Shown: in pieces, positions 1-8,716 of the stretch
Layout: every line of letters begins with the position of its first letter
How positions within the stretch are numbered: the stretch's first letter is position 1
NCBI GenBank assembly: GCA_002352205.1
Contig: DEHZ01000011.1
Location: 1 to 64,000 of the forward strand
DNA: 64,000 bases
Source: Flavobacterium sp. UBA2787
GTDB taxonomy: Bacteria; Bacteroidota; Bacteroidia; Flavobacteriales; Flavobacteriaceae
Direction of reading: 5' to 3'
Notes under the pieces: model-generated
What the model was told of the DNA's origin: nothing
Database searches by the model: none
The model's input: the letters and a program-made list of their open reading frames with translations, nothing else
Translations under genes and position numbers: made by a program

Positions 1-2498
1 GCTCCGGGATAAACGGTGTTGTTGTTATCGTTGCAATCAACTTCGAGGTTCGAAGCAAGACTTAAACCTGGCAATACAGGAAGTGTAGCCCCATAACATA
101 CAGTTGTAACTATTGTGCTAGGTGTTGGTGAATAACCATCCCCATCTGCATCTGCATAAAATTCAGCATTTCGATAAACTGTTGAATCAAAATCATTACA
201 ATCTGTACCTAGTGAGCTTGTGTTATAAAATTCAGGTGTAGATGAACCATAACAAACAGAATATAAAATACCATCGAAACTATAGCCATCTCCATCAATA
301 TCAATATAGAAATCACCAGTTTGCCAAATAAGTTCGTTTGTGTCATCACAATCAGTACTATTGGAAACATATCCAACAGGGGCAGTTTCTGCTAATATTG
401 TTGTAGCTAAATCGCCAAAACCGTCACCATCAGCATCTGCATAGAATGTAAAAAAGTCATTACTGAAATAAATATTATCAATAAACAAACGAAATGGTGC
501 AGCATAATTCTGCTCAATTTTTATTCCATAAATATCATTCAAGGCTCCTGGATATGCTGTCAAAGGAACTCTAACAGTATTCCAACCTGCGGCAAGCGGA
601 CCTGTATTAAAAAGTCGATCACCTGGTGCTAAAAGAACTAAAAATAAATTTGGTCGGGGTGCATCTAAATAAATGTCAATATTTAAATGTGTCATTCCGG
701 TTCCTTCAAGATTAATCCGTCTTTCTCTATTTAATGGTGGTGGATCTCCTATATCAATCAATCCCATAAAGCCTAGGCCATCTACACGAAAAGCGGTATT
801 TGTTCCATTAGGAATTTCGGTTAATATTCTTCCTCCACCGGTAGACCAAAATGCTTGTCCTAAATTATAATTAGGAACTGTAGCATAGATAGACTCATCA
901 CCAGTATAAAGGGAAATAACTCTATTAGCATCTCTAGCTGGAGGTGTTGGTGAAGGTCCAGGTTCAGGGAAGGTCACTACAAAAGCAGCCGAAGCAAGAC
1001 CTGGTCCAAATTCGCCGGGAACAGCGGCTTGATTTGCCGAAATTGTAGCTGTACCACCGCCAATTATCGTTACAACATCACCATCAATAGTAGCAATTCC
1101 TGCTGGACTAATAGAGTATGACCACGCACCTGAACTGTTTGAAGTTGGTGGAGTTAAACTGAAAGGAGCATCACCCAATACTTTAGTAGGAACTGTAAAC
1201 GCTCCTAGGGTTGGAGGGGCATCGGTTTCAGGTCTGTAAAAATAAATATTATCAATATATATAGTTCTTGGAGGTGCAGTTGCACCTACAGGGTTTTCAA
1301 ATCTGAAAAGATTAATAGCATTAAGATTTATAGCACCACCTGTTGGACTAGAGGTAAAATCCGATAAAGGGATATCTAAAGTTGTCCATCCGTTAACAGG
1401 AGTAGTAAGAGTTAATCGTTTAGAGGCTCCAGCAGAACCCAAGAAAAACCACATAGGAGATAAGTTCACAGAGTAAACATCTACACGAACATGTGTCATT
1501 TGTGAAACATTGGTGGCTGCAAATGCAATTTGACCATTTGTAAAACTAGTGAATAGTCTTGTGTTATTTCCAGAAATTTGTATGTTTGAACCTACTTGAC
1601 CACCCCAAGTAGGAGGTGTAGAAACGGCATAACTATCGCTGAAGAGTGAAATTACATCAAATGAATTCCTAGCTGGTGGTGTTGGAGCAGCCGGTGGCGT
1701 TACAGTTAATGTTGTTGTAATACTTCCTGCGGCAAATTGTCCTGGAACGGCTGCTTGATTGGCCGTTATCGTTGCTGTACCAACACCTGTAACAGTAACT
1801 GTATTACCACTAATCGTCGCAATACCAGCAGGGCTAATAGAATAAGTAAATGCACCCGGGCTATCACTAGTGGGTTGTGTTAAATTAAATGGTGCATCTC
1901 CAGTAACTTTTGCAATCGCTGGAAAATTTGAAATTGTAGGTGATGGATCTGACCCAGCTTCTCTCCAAAAATAAAAGTTATCAATAATTAATATTTGATT
2001 ATTACCAAAATTATCATATTTTATTTCACGAATAAGTGTCAAATCTAAACCAGGAAAGGTAGTGGAATTAACATCTATATTAACAGTATTCCATGTGTTT
2101 GGAGTTAATGGTACTGTTACAAATCTTTCAACTGTACCACCGTCTGTTTTAATTAAAAATAATCGTAAAGAAGTAATCGTTGGCGAATATATATTAACGT
2201 GTAATTTGTTAATATCAGTCACATTGATGTTAGACCCAAGTCGTGTACCTTGATAAGCTCCAGAATTTTGATACCTTAAAGCATCATCACCACCATAAGC
2301 AGTTATTGCAAAATTATTAGGCCAGTTTGAAGCTTGCCCCCAGTTTGGATTGTAGTTAGTTCCAGCAACATTTGTATAAGCTCCTGAAAAAACTGAAATC
2401 ACATCAGAGGGTAATCTGGGGGGTTGCGTTGGAGCAGCCGTTTGTGCATTTACTAACGATATGATCATTAGAAAAATGAGAGAGTAAATTTTTTTCAT
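1..2498 (-). CDS. Large secreted repeat protein, 3' end cut by window edge
   Basis: The frame is open from an ATG at 2498 down to base 1, giving at least 832 residues; the C-terminus lies outside the window. The N-terminus is a signal peptide (MKKIYSLIFLMI... ending in NAQ). Three modules follow, each starting near a P-P-R-x(5)-V-I-S motif and resembling a carbohydrate-binding beta-sandwich; a segment with ISPAGIATI and GTATI motifs, like bacterial Ig-like domains, joins modules 1-2 and 2-3. The last part has at least three acidic DADGDG calcium-binding type repeats, as in thrombospondin type 3 or MopE-like proteins. A TAAATTTG box lies at 2523-2530 on the minus strand. Such a layout is typical of T9SS cargo, but the sorting domain is not visible. 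Substrate unknown; a glycan-binding or adhesive role is inference. Confidence 0.85.
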   Translation of the reverse strand, partial: MKKIYSLIFLMIISLVNAQTAAPTQPPRLPSDVISVFSGAYTNVAGTNYNPNWGQASNWPNNFAITAYGGDDALRYQNSGAYQGTRLGSNINVTDINKLHVNIYSPTITSLRLFLIKTDGGTVERFVTVPLTPNTWNTVNIDVNSTTFPGLDLTLIREIKYDNFGNNQILIIDNFYFWREAGSDPSPTISNFPAIAKVTGDAPFNLTQPTSDSPGAFTYSISPAGIATISGNTVTVTGVGTATITANQAAVPGQFAAGSITTTLTVTPPAAPTPPARNSFDVISLFSDSYAVSTPPTWGGQVGSNIQISGNNTRLFTSFTNGQIAFAATNVSQMTHVRVDVYSVNLSPMWFFLGSAGASKRLTLTTPVNGWTTLDIPLSDFTSSPTGGAINLNAINLFRFENPVGATAPPRTIYIDNIYFYRPETDAPPTLGAFTVPTKVLGDAPFSLTPPTSNSSGAWSYSISPAGIATIDGDVVTIIGGGTATISANQAAVPGEFGPGLASAAFVVTFPEPGPSPTPPARDANRVISLYTGDESIYATVPNYNLGQAFWSTGGGRILTEIPNGTNTAFRVDGLGFMGLIDIGDPPPLNRERRINLEGTGMTHLNIDIYLDAPRPNLFLVLLAPGDRLFNTGPLAAGWNTVRVPLTAYPGALNDIYGIKIEQNYAAPFRLFIDNIYFSNDFFTFYADADGDGFGDLATTILAETAPVGYVSNSTDCDDTNELIWQTGDFYIDIDGDGYSFDGILYSVCYGSSTPEFYNTSSLGTDCNDFDSTVYRNAEFYADADGDGYSPTPSTIVTTVCYGATLPVLPGLSLASNLEVDCNDNNNTVYPG

Positions 2499-3022
2499 TA
2501 TTAAATTGATTTATTTGACTCTCAAATTTAATTTTATATTATTTATAATCATTTTTATGTAACTGTACAAAAACTATACAACCAATTAAAACGTTTTCGT
2601 AGAAATGAAATCAACTGTAATAGCTGTATTTCAAGGGTTTTGACAATTGCTTAATTAGTATGATTCTACATGTTTTAAATAACAATATTTGCAGAATGTT
2701 GTGTTGTTGTATTGGTGAATGTAGTCTTTTTCCTTTTTTTAAATAGTAAGAGATTATCTAATTTATAATTAGTAAGGTAAAAAATTATACTTTTTGTAAT
2801 AAATAAGCACTTTGATTATCGTTTTAATAAATCTATTTTCATCAAATTTTTTAATAAAAAGATGATAAAAATGAAGTCTAAGTTTTATTATATTATTAAT
2901 TTATTAAAATGTTAAGAAAGATGAATTGCTTTAAAGTAAATAATTGCAAACTGACCTTCTTTTTTTTCTAAAAATTCACTTAAAAGGATAACTTAGTTTA
3001 AATTTGTTAGCAATTTCAATTT
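2499..3022. other. Divergent intergenic gap, AT-rich
   Basis: This 524-base gap separates two divergently transcribed genes. It is very AT-rich and I see no RNA gene or coding remnant. Candidate promoter -7 boxes lie at each end: CAAATTTA (TAAATTTG on the minus strand) at 2523-2530 and TAAATTTG at 2999-3006, the latter 16 bases before the ABC gene start. Neither has a good upstream TTTG at the usual spacing. Confidence 0.5.
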
Positions 3023-3955
3023 ATGTTACAAGTTACTCAAATTTCATTCTCATACGATAAAAGCGAAGACATCAAACAAGTGAATTTTTCTCTTCAAAAA
3101 GGGAAAAACTTGGCTATCATAGGTGAAAGCGGTTGCGGGAAAAGCACCCTTTTAAAACTTGTTTATGGGTTGTATGATTTAGATGAAGGTCAAATTTTTT
3201 GGAATAATCAGGAAGTACTCGGTCCAAAATTCCATCTTATTCCCGGAATGCCTTTCATGAAATACCTCGCTCAGGATTTCGATTTGATGCCGTTTATAAC
3301 AGTTTCAGAAAACGTAGGTAAATACCTTTCTAACTTTTATCCAGAACAAAAAAAAGAACGCATTGCCGAGTTACTCGAAATCGTAGAAATGACCGAATTT
3401 GCCAACATTAAAGCAAAATATTTAAGCGGCGGACAAATGCAGCGTGTCGCTTTAGCACGTGTTTTGGCCTTGGAACCAGAAGTTTTGTTGCTTGATGAAC
3501 CATTTAGTCATATCGATAATTTTAGAAAAAACAGTTTACGCAGAAAATTATTTACATATCTAAAAAGTAAAAATATAACCACTTTAGTTGCCACCCATGA
3601 CAGTACCGATGTACTTTCTTTTGCTGATGCGGTAGTGGTTATGCAAGACGGAAAAATTGTTGCAGAAAATTCCCCAAAAGAATTGTATAATAACCCAAAT
3701 TCTAAATATATAGCCTCACTTTTTGGCGATGTCAATGAAATTCCGGGTTTCTATTTTAATCAAAATGAACGTATGCTGATTTATCCGCATCAACTGAAAA
3801 TAGTAGAGAAATCAAACTTAAAAGTAACGGTGTCAAACGCTTATTTTCGTGGAAATCATTACCTAATCGAATCTCATTATCCCGAAGGAATTCTATTCTT
3901 CGAAAATGAAAATCACCTCGAAAACCAAACAGTTTTGTTTTTATCCCAAAAATAA
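3023..3955 (+). CDS. ABC transporter ATP-binding protein (TOBE-like C-terminus)
   Basis: This 310-residue protein is a complete ABC ATPase. Walker A is GESGCGKST at residues 34-42, the signature LSGGQ is at 134-138, Walker B (VLLLDEP) at 154-160, and the switch His lies in ATHD near 195. After about residue 240 there is an extra C-terminal stretch that resembles a TOBE regulatory or substrate-sensing domain, as in the PotA/FbpC/ThiQ group of importer ATPases (polyamine, iron, thiamine). No permease or binding protein is adjacent, so the substrate cannot be read from context. It is a single gene, with a divergent neighbour upstream and a convergent peptidase downstream, separated by a hairpin terminator. 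Confidence 0.88.
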   Translation: MLQVTQISFSYDKSEDIKQVNFSLQKGKNLAIIGESGCGKSTLLKLVYGLYDLDEGQIFWNNQEVLGPKFHLIPGMPFMKYLAQDFDLMPFITVSENVGKYLSNFYPEQKKERIAELLEIVEMTEFANIKAKYLSGGQMQRVALARVLALEPEVLLLDEPFSHIDNFRKNSLRRKLFTYLKSKNITTLVATHDSTDVLSFADAVVVMQDGKIVAENSPKELYNNPNSKYIASLFGDVNEIPGFYFNQNERMLIYPHQLKIVEKSNLKVTVSNAYFRGNHYLIESHYPEGILFFENENHLENQTVLFLSQK

Positions 3956-3985
3956 ACCCCGAAATTTTTCAACTTCAGGGTTATT
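3951..3985. terminator. Bidirectional hairpin after the ABC gene
   Basis: AATAAACCCCGAA at 3951-3963 pairs imperfectly with TTCAGGGTTATT at 3974-3985, starting at the ABC gene stop codon. A T-rich run follows on the plus strand. It could stop transcription from both converging genes. Confidence 0.6.
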
Positions 3986-4074
3986 TACTTTTTATTAGAA
4001 GCTTTTCCGTATTATAAAGTTTCAAGTTATTCTGAGCGGTATATCTCAACCTGAAACCTGAAACAATCCTCAAC

Positions 4075-6477
4075 CTACTTCAAATACTTTTCTAAAAACT
4101 GATCTTGTTCCCACAGCAAATGCAAAATATTGTCTTTGGCAACATAACCGTGGCTTTCTTTTGGTAAAATTACCATTCTAACCGGAGCACCCAAGTTTTT
4201 CAATGCTTGAAAATAACGTTCGGTTTGTAGGGTAAATGTTCCGGGATTATTATCGGCTTCACCGTGCGTTAGTAACATCGGCGTTTTCATTTTGTGAGCA
4301 TTCATAAAAGGCGACATCGAGTTATATACTTCAGGAACATCCCAATAATTGCGTTGCTCACTTTGGAAACCAAATGGAGTTAAGGTTCTGTTGTAAGCTC
4401 CACTTCTTGCAATTCCGCATGCAAATAAGTTAGAATGTGTCAACAAATTAGCTGTCATAAAAGCACCGTAGGAATGTCCGCCAACAGCAACTTTTTTGCG
4501 GTCAATATATCCTAATTTATCTACAGCATCTATCGCAGCTTCGGCATTAGCAACCAATTGTTCAATAAATGTGTCGTTTGGTTCGGTAGTTCCTTCACCA
4601 ATAATCGGGAAAGAAGCATCATCCAAAACCACATATCCACGCGTTACCCAATAGACAAACGAACCGTAATATGGAAATGTAAATTCATTTGGGTTTTTAT
4701 CACTTTGACCGGCCGAGTTTTTGTCTTTGTATTCAGCAGGATAAGCCCAAATTAAAAGCGGTTTTTTCTCTTTCTTCGTTTTATCATAACCAACAGGAAG
4801 ATATAATGTTCCGGATAATTCTACACCGTCTTTACGTTTGTATTTAATCACTTCTTTGTGCACATTTTCAATACTCGCAAACGGATTTTTAAAATTGGTT
4901 AATTGCGTTAATTTTCCTTTTGATTTAAAATTTCTGTAGTAATAATTCGGATATTCATTTTTAGACTGAATCATTACCAAAGCTTCACCTTTTTTCACAT
5001 CTTCTACCGACATGATATCTTCTTTTTTATCTTTATAAGTCGATTGATATAAACGCTTGGTTTTTAACGTGCTTAAATTAAATTCATCAATAAATGGAAA
5101 TTGTCCTTCTTTCGTAAATCCATCGCCAACCAAATATGCTTTGTCATTATCCAACGTTAATACAAATCTACCATATTGATTTTTCTTTGTTTCAAAATTT
5201 CCCGGATCAGAATAAATGTCTTGGTAATTTCTATCCGAAATCAACTTTGGAGCCTGAGCAGGATTAGATGGATTGATGATATAGGTTTTCATGTTTCTAG
5301 TGTCATACCATTGATCCATTACGATAGCAGTATTGTCATTTCCCCAAGTGATTCCAGCATAACGCTGTTGAGTTTTTACCAATGAAGTTGGATTGGCAGT
5401 AAATGGTGCATCCCACAAAAATACTTCATCTCTAAAATCAACTTTATTAGCTTGATCTCCTTCGTCTAAAGCTTCAACAAATGATAGGGTAGAAGGCTTG
5501 TCACTTCTCCATCCCATACTTCTTTTTCCTTTTCTAACCGAAGAAAAACCCTTAGGCATGATTTCCGTCAACGGAACTTCGTTTACCACTTTTACTTCTT
5601 TTCCTGATTTGTCATAAACCACTGATTTTTGTGGAAATCTACTTAGCGGAACGATATAAGAAAACGGTTTTTGAATGGTTGAAATCATGACATAATTGCC
5701 ATCCGGCGAAATGCTCTCGCCGGCATACATATCTGCTTTTTTAAACAATTCTGCTTTTCCGTCTAAGGTAACTTTGTATAATTCTGAAGTGATTAACGTT
5801 TCAAAGTTTTGTTCATCCAACGGATTTTTCAGCAAATCTTGGTATGTTCTGTTTTGCGAAACACTTCCATCTCCCGTTGATACAATTGGTCCTGTTGGTA
5901 AATCTTTCTTTAAATCGATTAATGCCGGACGGTTTTTTACCAACATTCTAACCAAAATGGTTTGATTATCGGCAAACCAACTAAACGGATTGCCCATATT
6001 GGCATTCACCGTTGCATCAGTTAATTTTGTAGCTTGAGCTGTTGCTATATCCAAAACCCAAAGTTCTACACCGGTGTTTGTGGTGTGTGAAAAAGAAAGT
6101 TTCTTTTCGTTAGGCGACATGCCTAAATTGCTAATTCTTGGATTTTCAGGCAATCCTTTTACTTGCACTTCATTTTTTTCAGAAACTTTTCTAACTTTTA
6201 AATTAGTGATGTACGTAACTGTGCTGGAAATGTTGGTCACCGGATTGATACGAAGTCCGCCCAAACGCATTTCTTCCTGATTCAAATCGTCTAAGGTTTT
6301 GTAAGTACTTCGGTAGGATAACAGCATATATTCTTTTTTGCTGTCCATGTTTACCGATGGAGCTCTTTCGTAATCGGCCAATTCCAAAATTTCTTTAGGC
6401 GGCTTTTGATACGATAAATTTTCTTGGGCCGAAGCAAAATAGCCCACACATAAAAGTAATAGTAATTTGATTTTCAT
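4075..6477 (-). CDS. Secreted prolyl oligopeptidase family (S9) serine peptidase
   Basis: This 800-residue protein starts with a signal peptide (MKIKLLLLLCVGYFASAQ). The N-terminal two thirds look like a beta-propeller; the C-terminal third is an alpha/beta hydrolase. The catalytic triad can be placed: Ser669 in GGHSYGAFM, Asp742 in GEADNNP and His776 in ESHGYV. The GGHSYGAFM motif is the one seen in glutamyl endopeptidase-type S9 enzymes, so cleavage after Glu is possible, but that is inference. It probably works in the periplasm or at the surface in peptide breakdown. It is a single gene with the 209-residue secreted protein gene 103 bases upstream on the same strand. Confidence 0.9.
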   Translation of the reverse strand: MKIKLLLLLCVGYFASAQENLSYQKPPKEILELADYERAPSVNMDSKKEYMLLSYRSTYKTLDDLNQEEMRLGGLRINPVTNISSTVTYITNLKVRKVSEKNEVQVKGLPENPRISNLGMSPNEKKLSFSHTTNTGVELWVLDIATAQATKLTDATVNANMGNPFSWFADNQTILVRMLVKNRPALIDLKKDLPTGPIVSTGDGSVSQNRTYQDLLKNPLDEQNFETLITSELYKVTLDGKAELFKKADMYAGESISPDGNYVMISTIQKPFSYIVPLSRFPQKSVVYDKSGKEVKVVNEVPLTEIMPKGFSSVRKGKRSMGWRSDKPSTLSFVEALDEGDQANKVDFRDEVFLWDAPFTANPTSLVKTQQRYAGITWGNDNTAIVMDQWYDTRNMKTYIINPSNPAQAPKLISDRNYQDIYSDPGNFETKKNQYGRFVLTLDNDKAYLVGDGFTKEGQFPFIDEFNLSTLKTKRLYQSTYKDKKEDIMSVEDVKKGEALVMIQSKNEYPNYYYRNFKSKGKLTQLTNFKNPFASIENVHKEVIKYKRKDGVELSGTLYLPVGYDKTKKEKKPLLIWAYPAEYKDKNSAGQSDKNPNEFTFPYYGSFVYWVTRGYVVLDDASFPIIGEGTTEPNDTFIEQLVANAEAAIDAVDKLGYIDRKKVAVGGHSYGAFMTANLLTHSNLFACGIARSGAYNRTLTPFGFQSEQRNYWDVPEVYNSMSPFMNAHKMKTPMLLTHGEADNNPGTFTLQTERYFQALKNLGAPVRMVILPKESHGYVAKDNILHLLWEQDQFLEKYLK

Positions 6478-6580
6478 AAAGTTCTTGATTGATTTATTGA
6501 GGCTCTAAAATAAGACTTATAAAAATCAAACTTCTAAAAAATCTGTTAAAATAAAGAAAGATGAAAAGGTAGGTTGAGAA

Positions 6581-7210
6581 TTATTCTCTAAAAATGCTCA
6601 TCGTAGCTTTTGCTCCGGTGGCCAAATTCCATATATTAGACATGATGGTCGCATCAAATTCATCTAACACAGCAAATTGAGCCGTGTTCGGACCGGAGTC
6701 ACCTTGATTCAAGGCCACAAATTCCAAATTATTAAATCCGGGGGCTAATTCAATATAAAAAACGGAAAATTCAGCATCCAGAAAAATATTAGCTTCTACC
6801 ACTTTATCATTCAAAATAATGCTAACACGGTCGCCATCAATGGCTTGATGATCACGACATAAAACCTTAACAAACTTTGATTTACTGATAAAACTTCCAA
6901 AATGTTTACCGCGTTTGTATTCTTCCATCATTTCACTTTCACCATTCAAGTTGGGTTGAAGTTTATGTTCGGGTTTTACAAAACCATAATTTTTGGTCAA
7001 GTCAATTTCTTTCTCTTTTCTAAGCGGAGCATAATAAGAATCTGATTTTTTTTCTTCTTTATCTTTAGGAGAAAAAATCGAAGTTCCCGAAGCACTCGGA
7101 GTAATACCGAAATTCCCACTGGGTGAAATTGATTTTCCGCCCGTGTCAAATTGTGCCATTCCCACAAGGGAAAAACATAAGGTGACTAGAATGGAAAAAA
7201 TGTATTTCAT
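6581..7210 (-). CDS. Conserved secreted protein, unknown function
   Basis: The 209-residue product has a signal peptide (MKYIFSILVTLCFSLVGMAQ). A low-complexity Ser/Gly/Lys/Glu-rich part follows, to about residue 80. The C-terminal 120 residues form a folded, probably beta-rich domain with no Cys pair or catalytic motif that I recognise. It sits upstream of, and in the same direction as, the S9 peptidase, so the two may be co-transcribed. I do not know the family beyond its resemblance to hypothetical secreted proteins of flavobacteria. Confidence 0.7.
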   Translation of the reverse strand: MKYIFSILVTLCFSLVGMAQFDTGGKSISPSGNFGITPSASGTSIFSPKDKEEKKSDSYYAPLRKEKEIDLTKNYGFVKPEHKLQPNLNGESEMMEEYKRGKHFGSFISKSKFVKVLCRDHQAIDGDRVSIILNDKVVEANIFLDAEFSVFYIELAPGFNNLEFVALNQGDSGPNTAQFAVLDEFDATIMSNIWNLATGAKATMSIFRE

Positions 7211-7398
7211 ACTCCAAATATACTGTTTTAATCAAAAAAGTGTCTTAACAAAAAGCTAATTTTGAATATACCTTCGCAACAATAATGCCAAATTTGCAAG
7301 GTCGCTTTTTGTCAACTTATAAAAAAAACGTTAACAATGACGGCTATTTTTAAAAGATTGCTAAATTTGTTAGACTAATTTTATTAAAATAGCATACT

Positions 7399-8409
7399 AT
7401 GTATCATTCAAAAATAACCGGATTAGGATTTTATGTTCCTGAAAATGTGGTAACAAATGACGATTTGTCTAAAATTATTGAAACAAATGACGAATGGATT
7501 CAGGAAAGAACCGGAATAAAGGAACGACGACATGTGCAAAAAGGAGACGGAAACACCACCACAACAATGGGTGTAAAAGCCGCCAAAATTGCCATTGAAC
7601 GTTCAGGATTATCAAATGATGAGATAGATTTTGTTGTTTTTGCCACCTTGAGTCCCGATTATTATTTTCCTGGTCCCGGCGTGTTGGTTCAAAAAGAATT
7701 AGGGCTTCGAACAGTTGGAGCCTTAGATATCAGAAATCAATGTTCCGGATTTGTTTATGCACTTTCCATTGCCGATCAATACATTAAAACCGGCATGTAT
7801 AAAAACATTCTAATAATTGGTTCCGAGCTACATTCATATGGTTTAGACATGACAACAAGAGGTAGGGGAGTTTCAGTAATTTTTGGCGATGGTGCCGGAG
7901 CAGCTGTACTTTCAAGAGAAGAAGATACAACCAAAGGAATTCTCTCCACGCATCTTCACTCCGAAGGTCAACACGCAGAAGAATTAGCCGTTATTGCTCC
8001 CGGAATGGGCAAACGATGGGTGACCGACATTATTAAAGACAACGATCCAAACGACGAAAGTTTCTTCCCATACATGAACGGACAATTTGTATTTAAAAAT
8101 GCTGTTGTTCGTTTTAGCGAAGTAATTAACGAAGGGTTACAAGCCAATAATCTCAACGTTTCCGATATCAACATGTTGATTCCGCATCAGGCGAATTTGC
8201 GTATTTCGCAATTTATTCAACAAAAATTCAAATTAGCAGATGATCAAGTGTATAACAACATTCAGAAATACGGAAACACCACAGCTGCTTCCATTCCAAT
8301 CGCCTTAACCGAAGCGTGGGAACAAGGAAAAATAAAATCAGGAGATTTGGTAGTGTTAGCCGCATTTGGTAGTGGTTTCACTTGGGGAAGTGTAATTATT
8401 CGTTGGTGA
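7399..8409 (+). CDS. fabH: Beta-ketoacyl-ACP synthase III (FabH family)
   Basis: The 336-residue protein has the full FabH pattern: the N-terminal DEWIQERTGI motif, catalytic Cys115 (NQCSGF), His263 in IPHQAN and Asn293 in YGNTTAAS. FabH condenses an acyl-CoA, usually acetyl-CoA, with malonyl-ACP to start type II fatty acid synthesis in the cytosol. Bacteroidetes often carry several FabH-like paralogues, and no other fatty acid gene is next to this one, so it could be a second copy with another primer preference. A TAAATTTG box at 7362-7369 lies 29 bases before the start codon. Confidence 0.9.
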   Translation: MYHSKITGLGFYVPENVVTNDDLSKIIETNDEWIQERTGIKERRHVQKGDGNTTTTMGVKAAKIAIERSGLSNDEIDFVVFATLSPDYYFPGPGVLVQKELGLRTVGALDIRNQCSGFVYALSIADQYIKTGMYKNILIIGSELHSYGLDMTTRGRGVSVIFGDGAGAAVLSREEDTTKGILSTHLHSEGQHAEELAVIAPGMGKRWVTDIIKDNDPNDESFFPYMNGQFVFKNAVVRFSEVINEGLQANNLNVSDINMLIPHQANLRISQFIQQKFKLADDQVYNNIQKYGNTTAASIPIALTEAWEQGKIKSGDLVVLAAFGSGFTWGSVIIRW

Positions 8410-8419
8410 TTTTTTGAAC

Positions 8420-8600
8420 CTTTTTCCAGCTTCCTGCCTGCCGGTAGGCACGGTTCACTACAAGATTTTGGGCAAAAAAGCAGCATTCTAAAAAACCAAA
8501 AAGAGCTTCCTCTGGTCGCTTTTTTGCTTTAAGAATGCTAAGCTTTTTTGCCCAAAATGCTTTCCGTTGCAATCTGGGGTAGGGTTGTGTGCAATCAATC
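8420..8600. repeat. Nested-stem intergenic repeat, copy A
   Basis: This convergent gap holds a structured element. TGCCTGCCGGTAGGCA at 8435-8450 is a near-palindrome. A long inverted repeat follows: 8465-8481 pairs with 8542-8558 (17 bp, no mismatch) and 8482-8489 with 8532-8539 (8 bp), with a two-base bulge at 8540-8541. The loop contains GCTTCCTCTGGTCGC. Just after the stem comes TTTCCGTTGC...GGGGTAGGGTTGTG at 8561-8588. A diverged relative with the same order of parts lies at 54120-54275. There is no convincing protein here although short open frames cross it. Confidence 0.7.
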
Positions 8601-8651
8601 CTTTCATTAGAAATTGCAATCAAATAGTTTAATTCTTTTTTTCTAAAACAC

Positions 8652-8680
8652 AAAACCCGAAGTATCACTACTACGGGTTT
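8652..8680 (-). terminator. Hairpin terminator of the TonB receptor gene
   Basis: AAAACCCG at 8652-8659 pairs with CGGGTTT at 8674-8680, with an AGTA/TACT inner pair. It lies 37 bases beyond the stop of the minus-strand receptor gene and is followed on that strand by a T-rich run. Confidence 0.6.
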
Positions 8681-8716
8681 GCTGATTAACTAAATCAATA
8701 TATAAAGAACCAATTT

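Noticed and set aside
8396-8668. Open frames of 74 and 90 residues on the minus strand
   Set aside because: They run through the long inverted repeat and the 3' end of fabH, have no family signal or start context, and are explained by the repeat.
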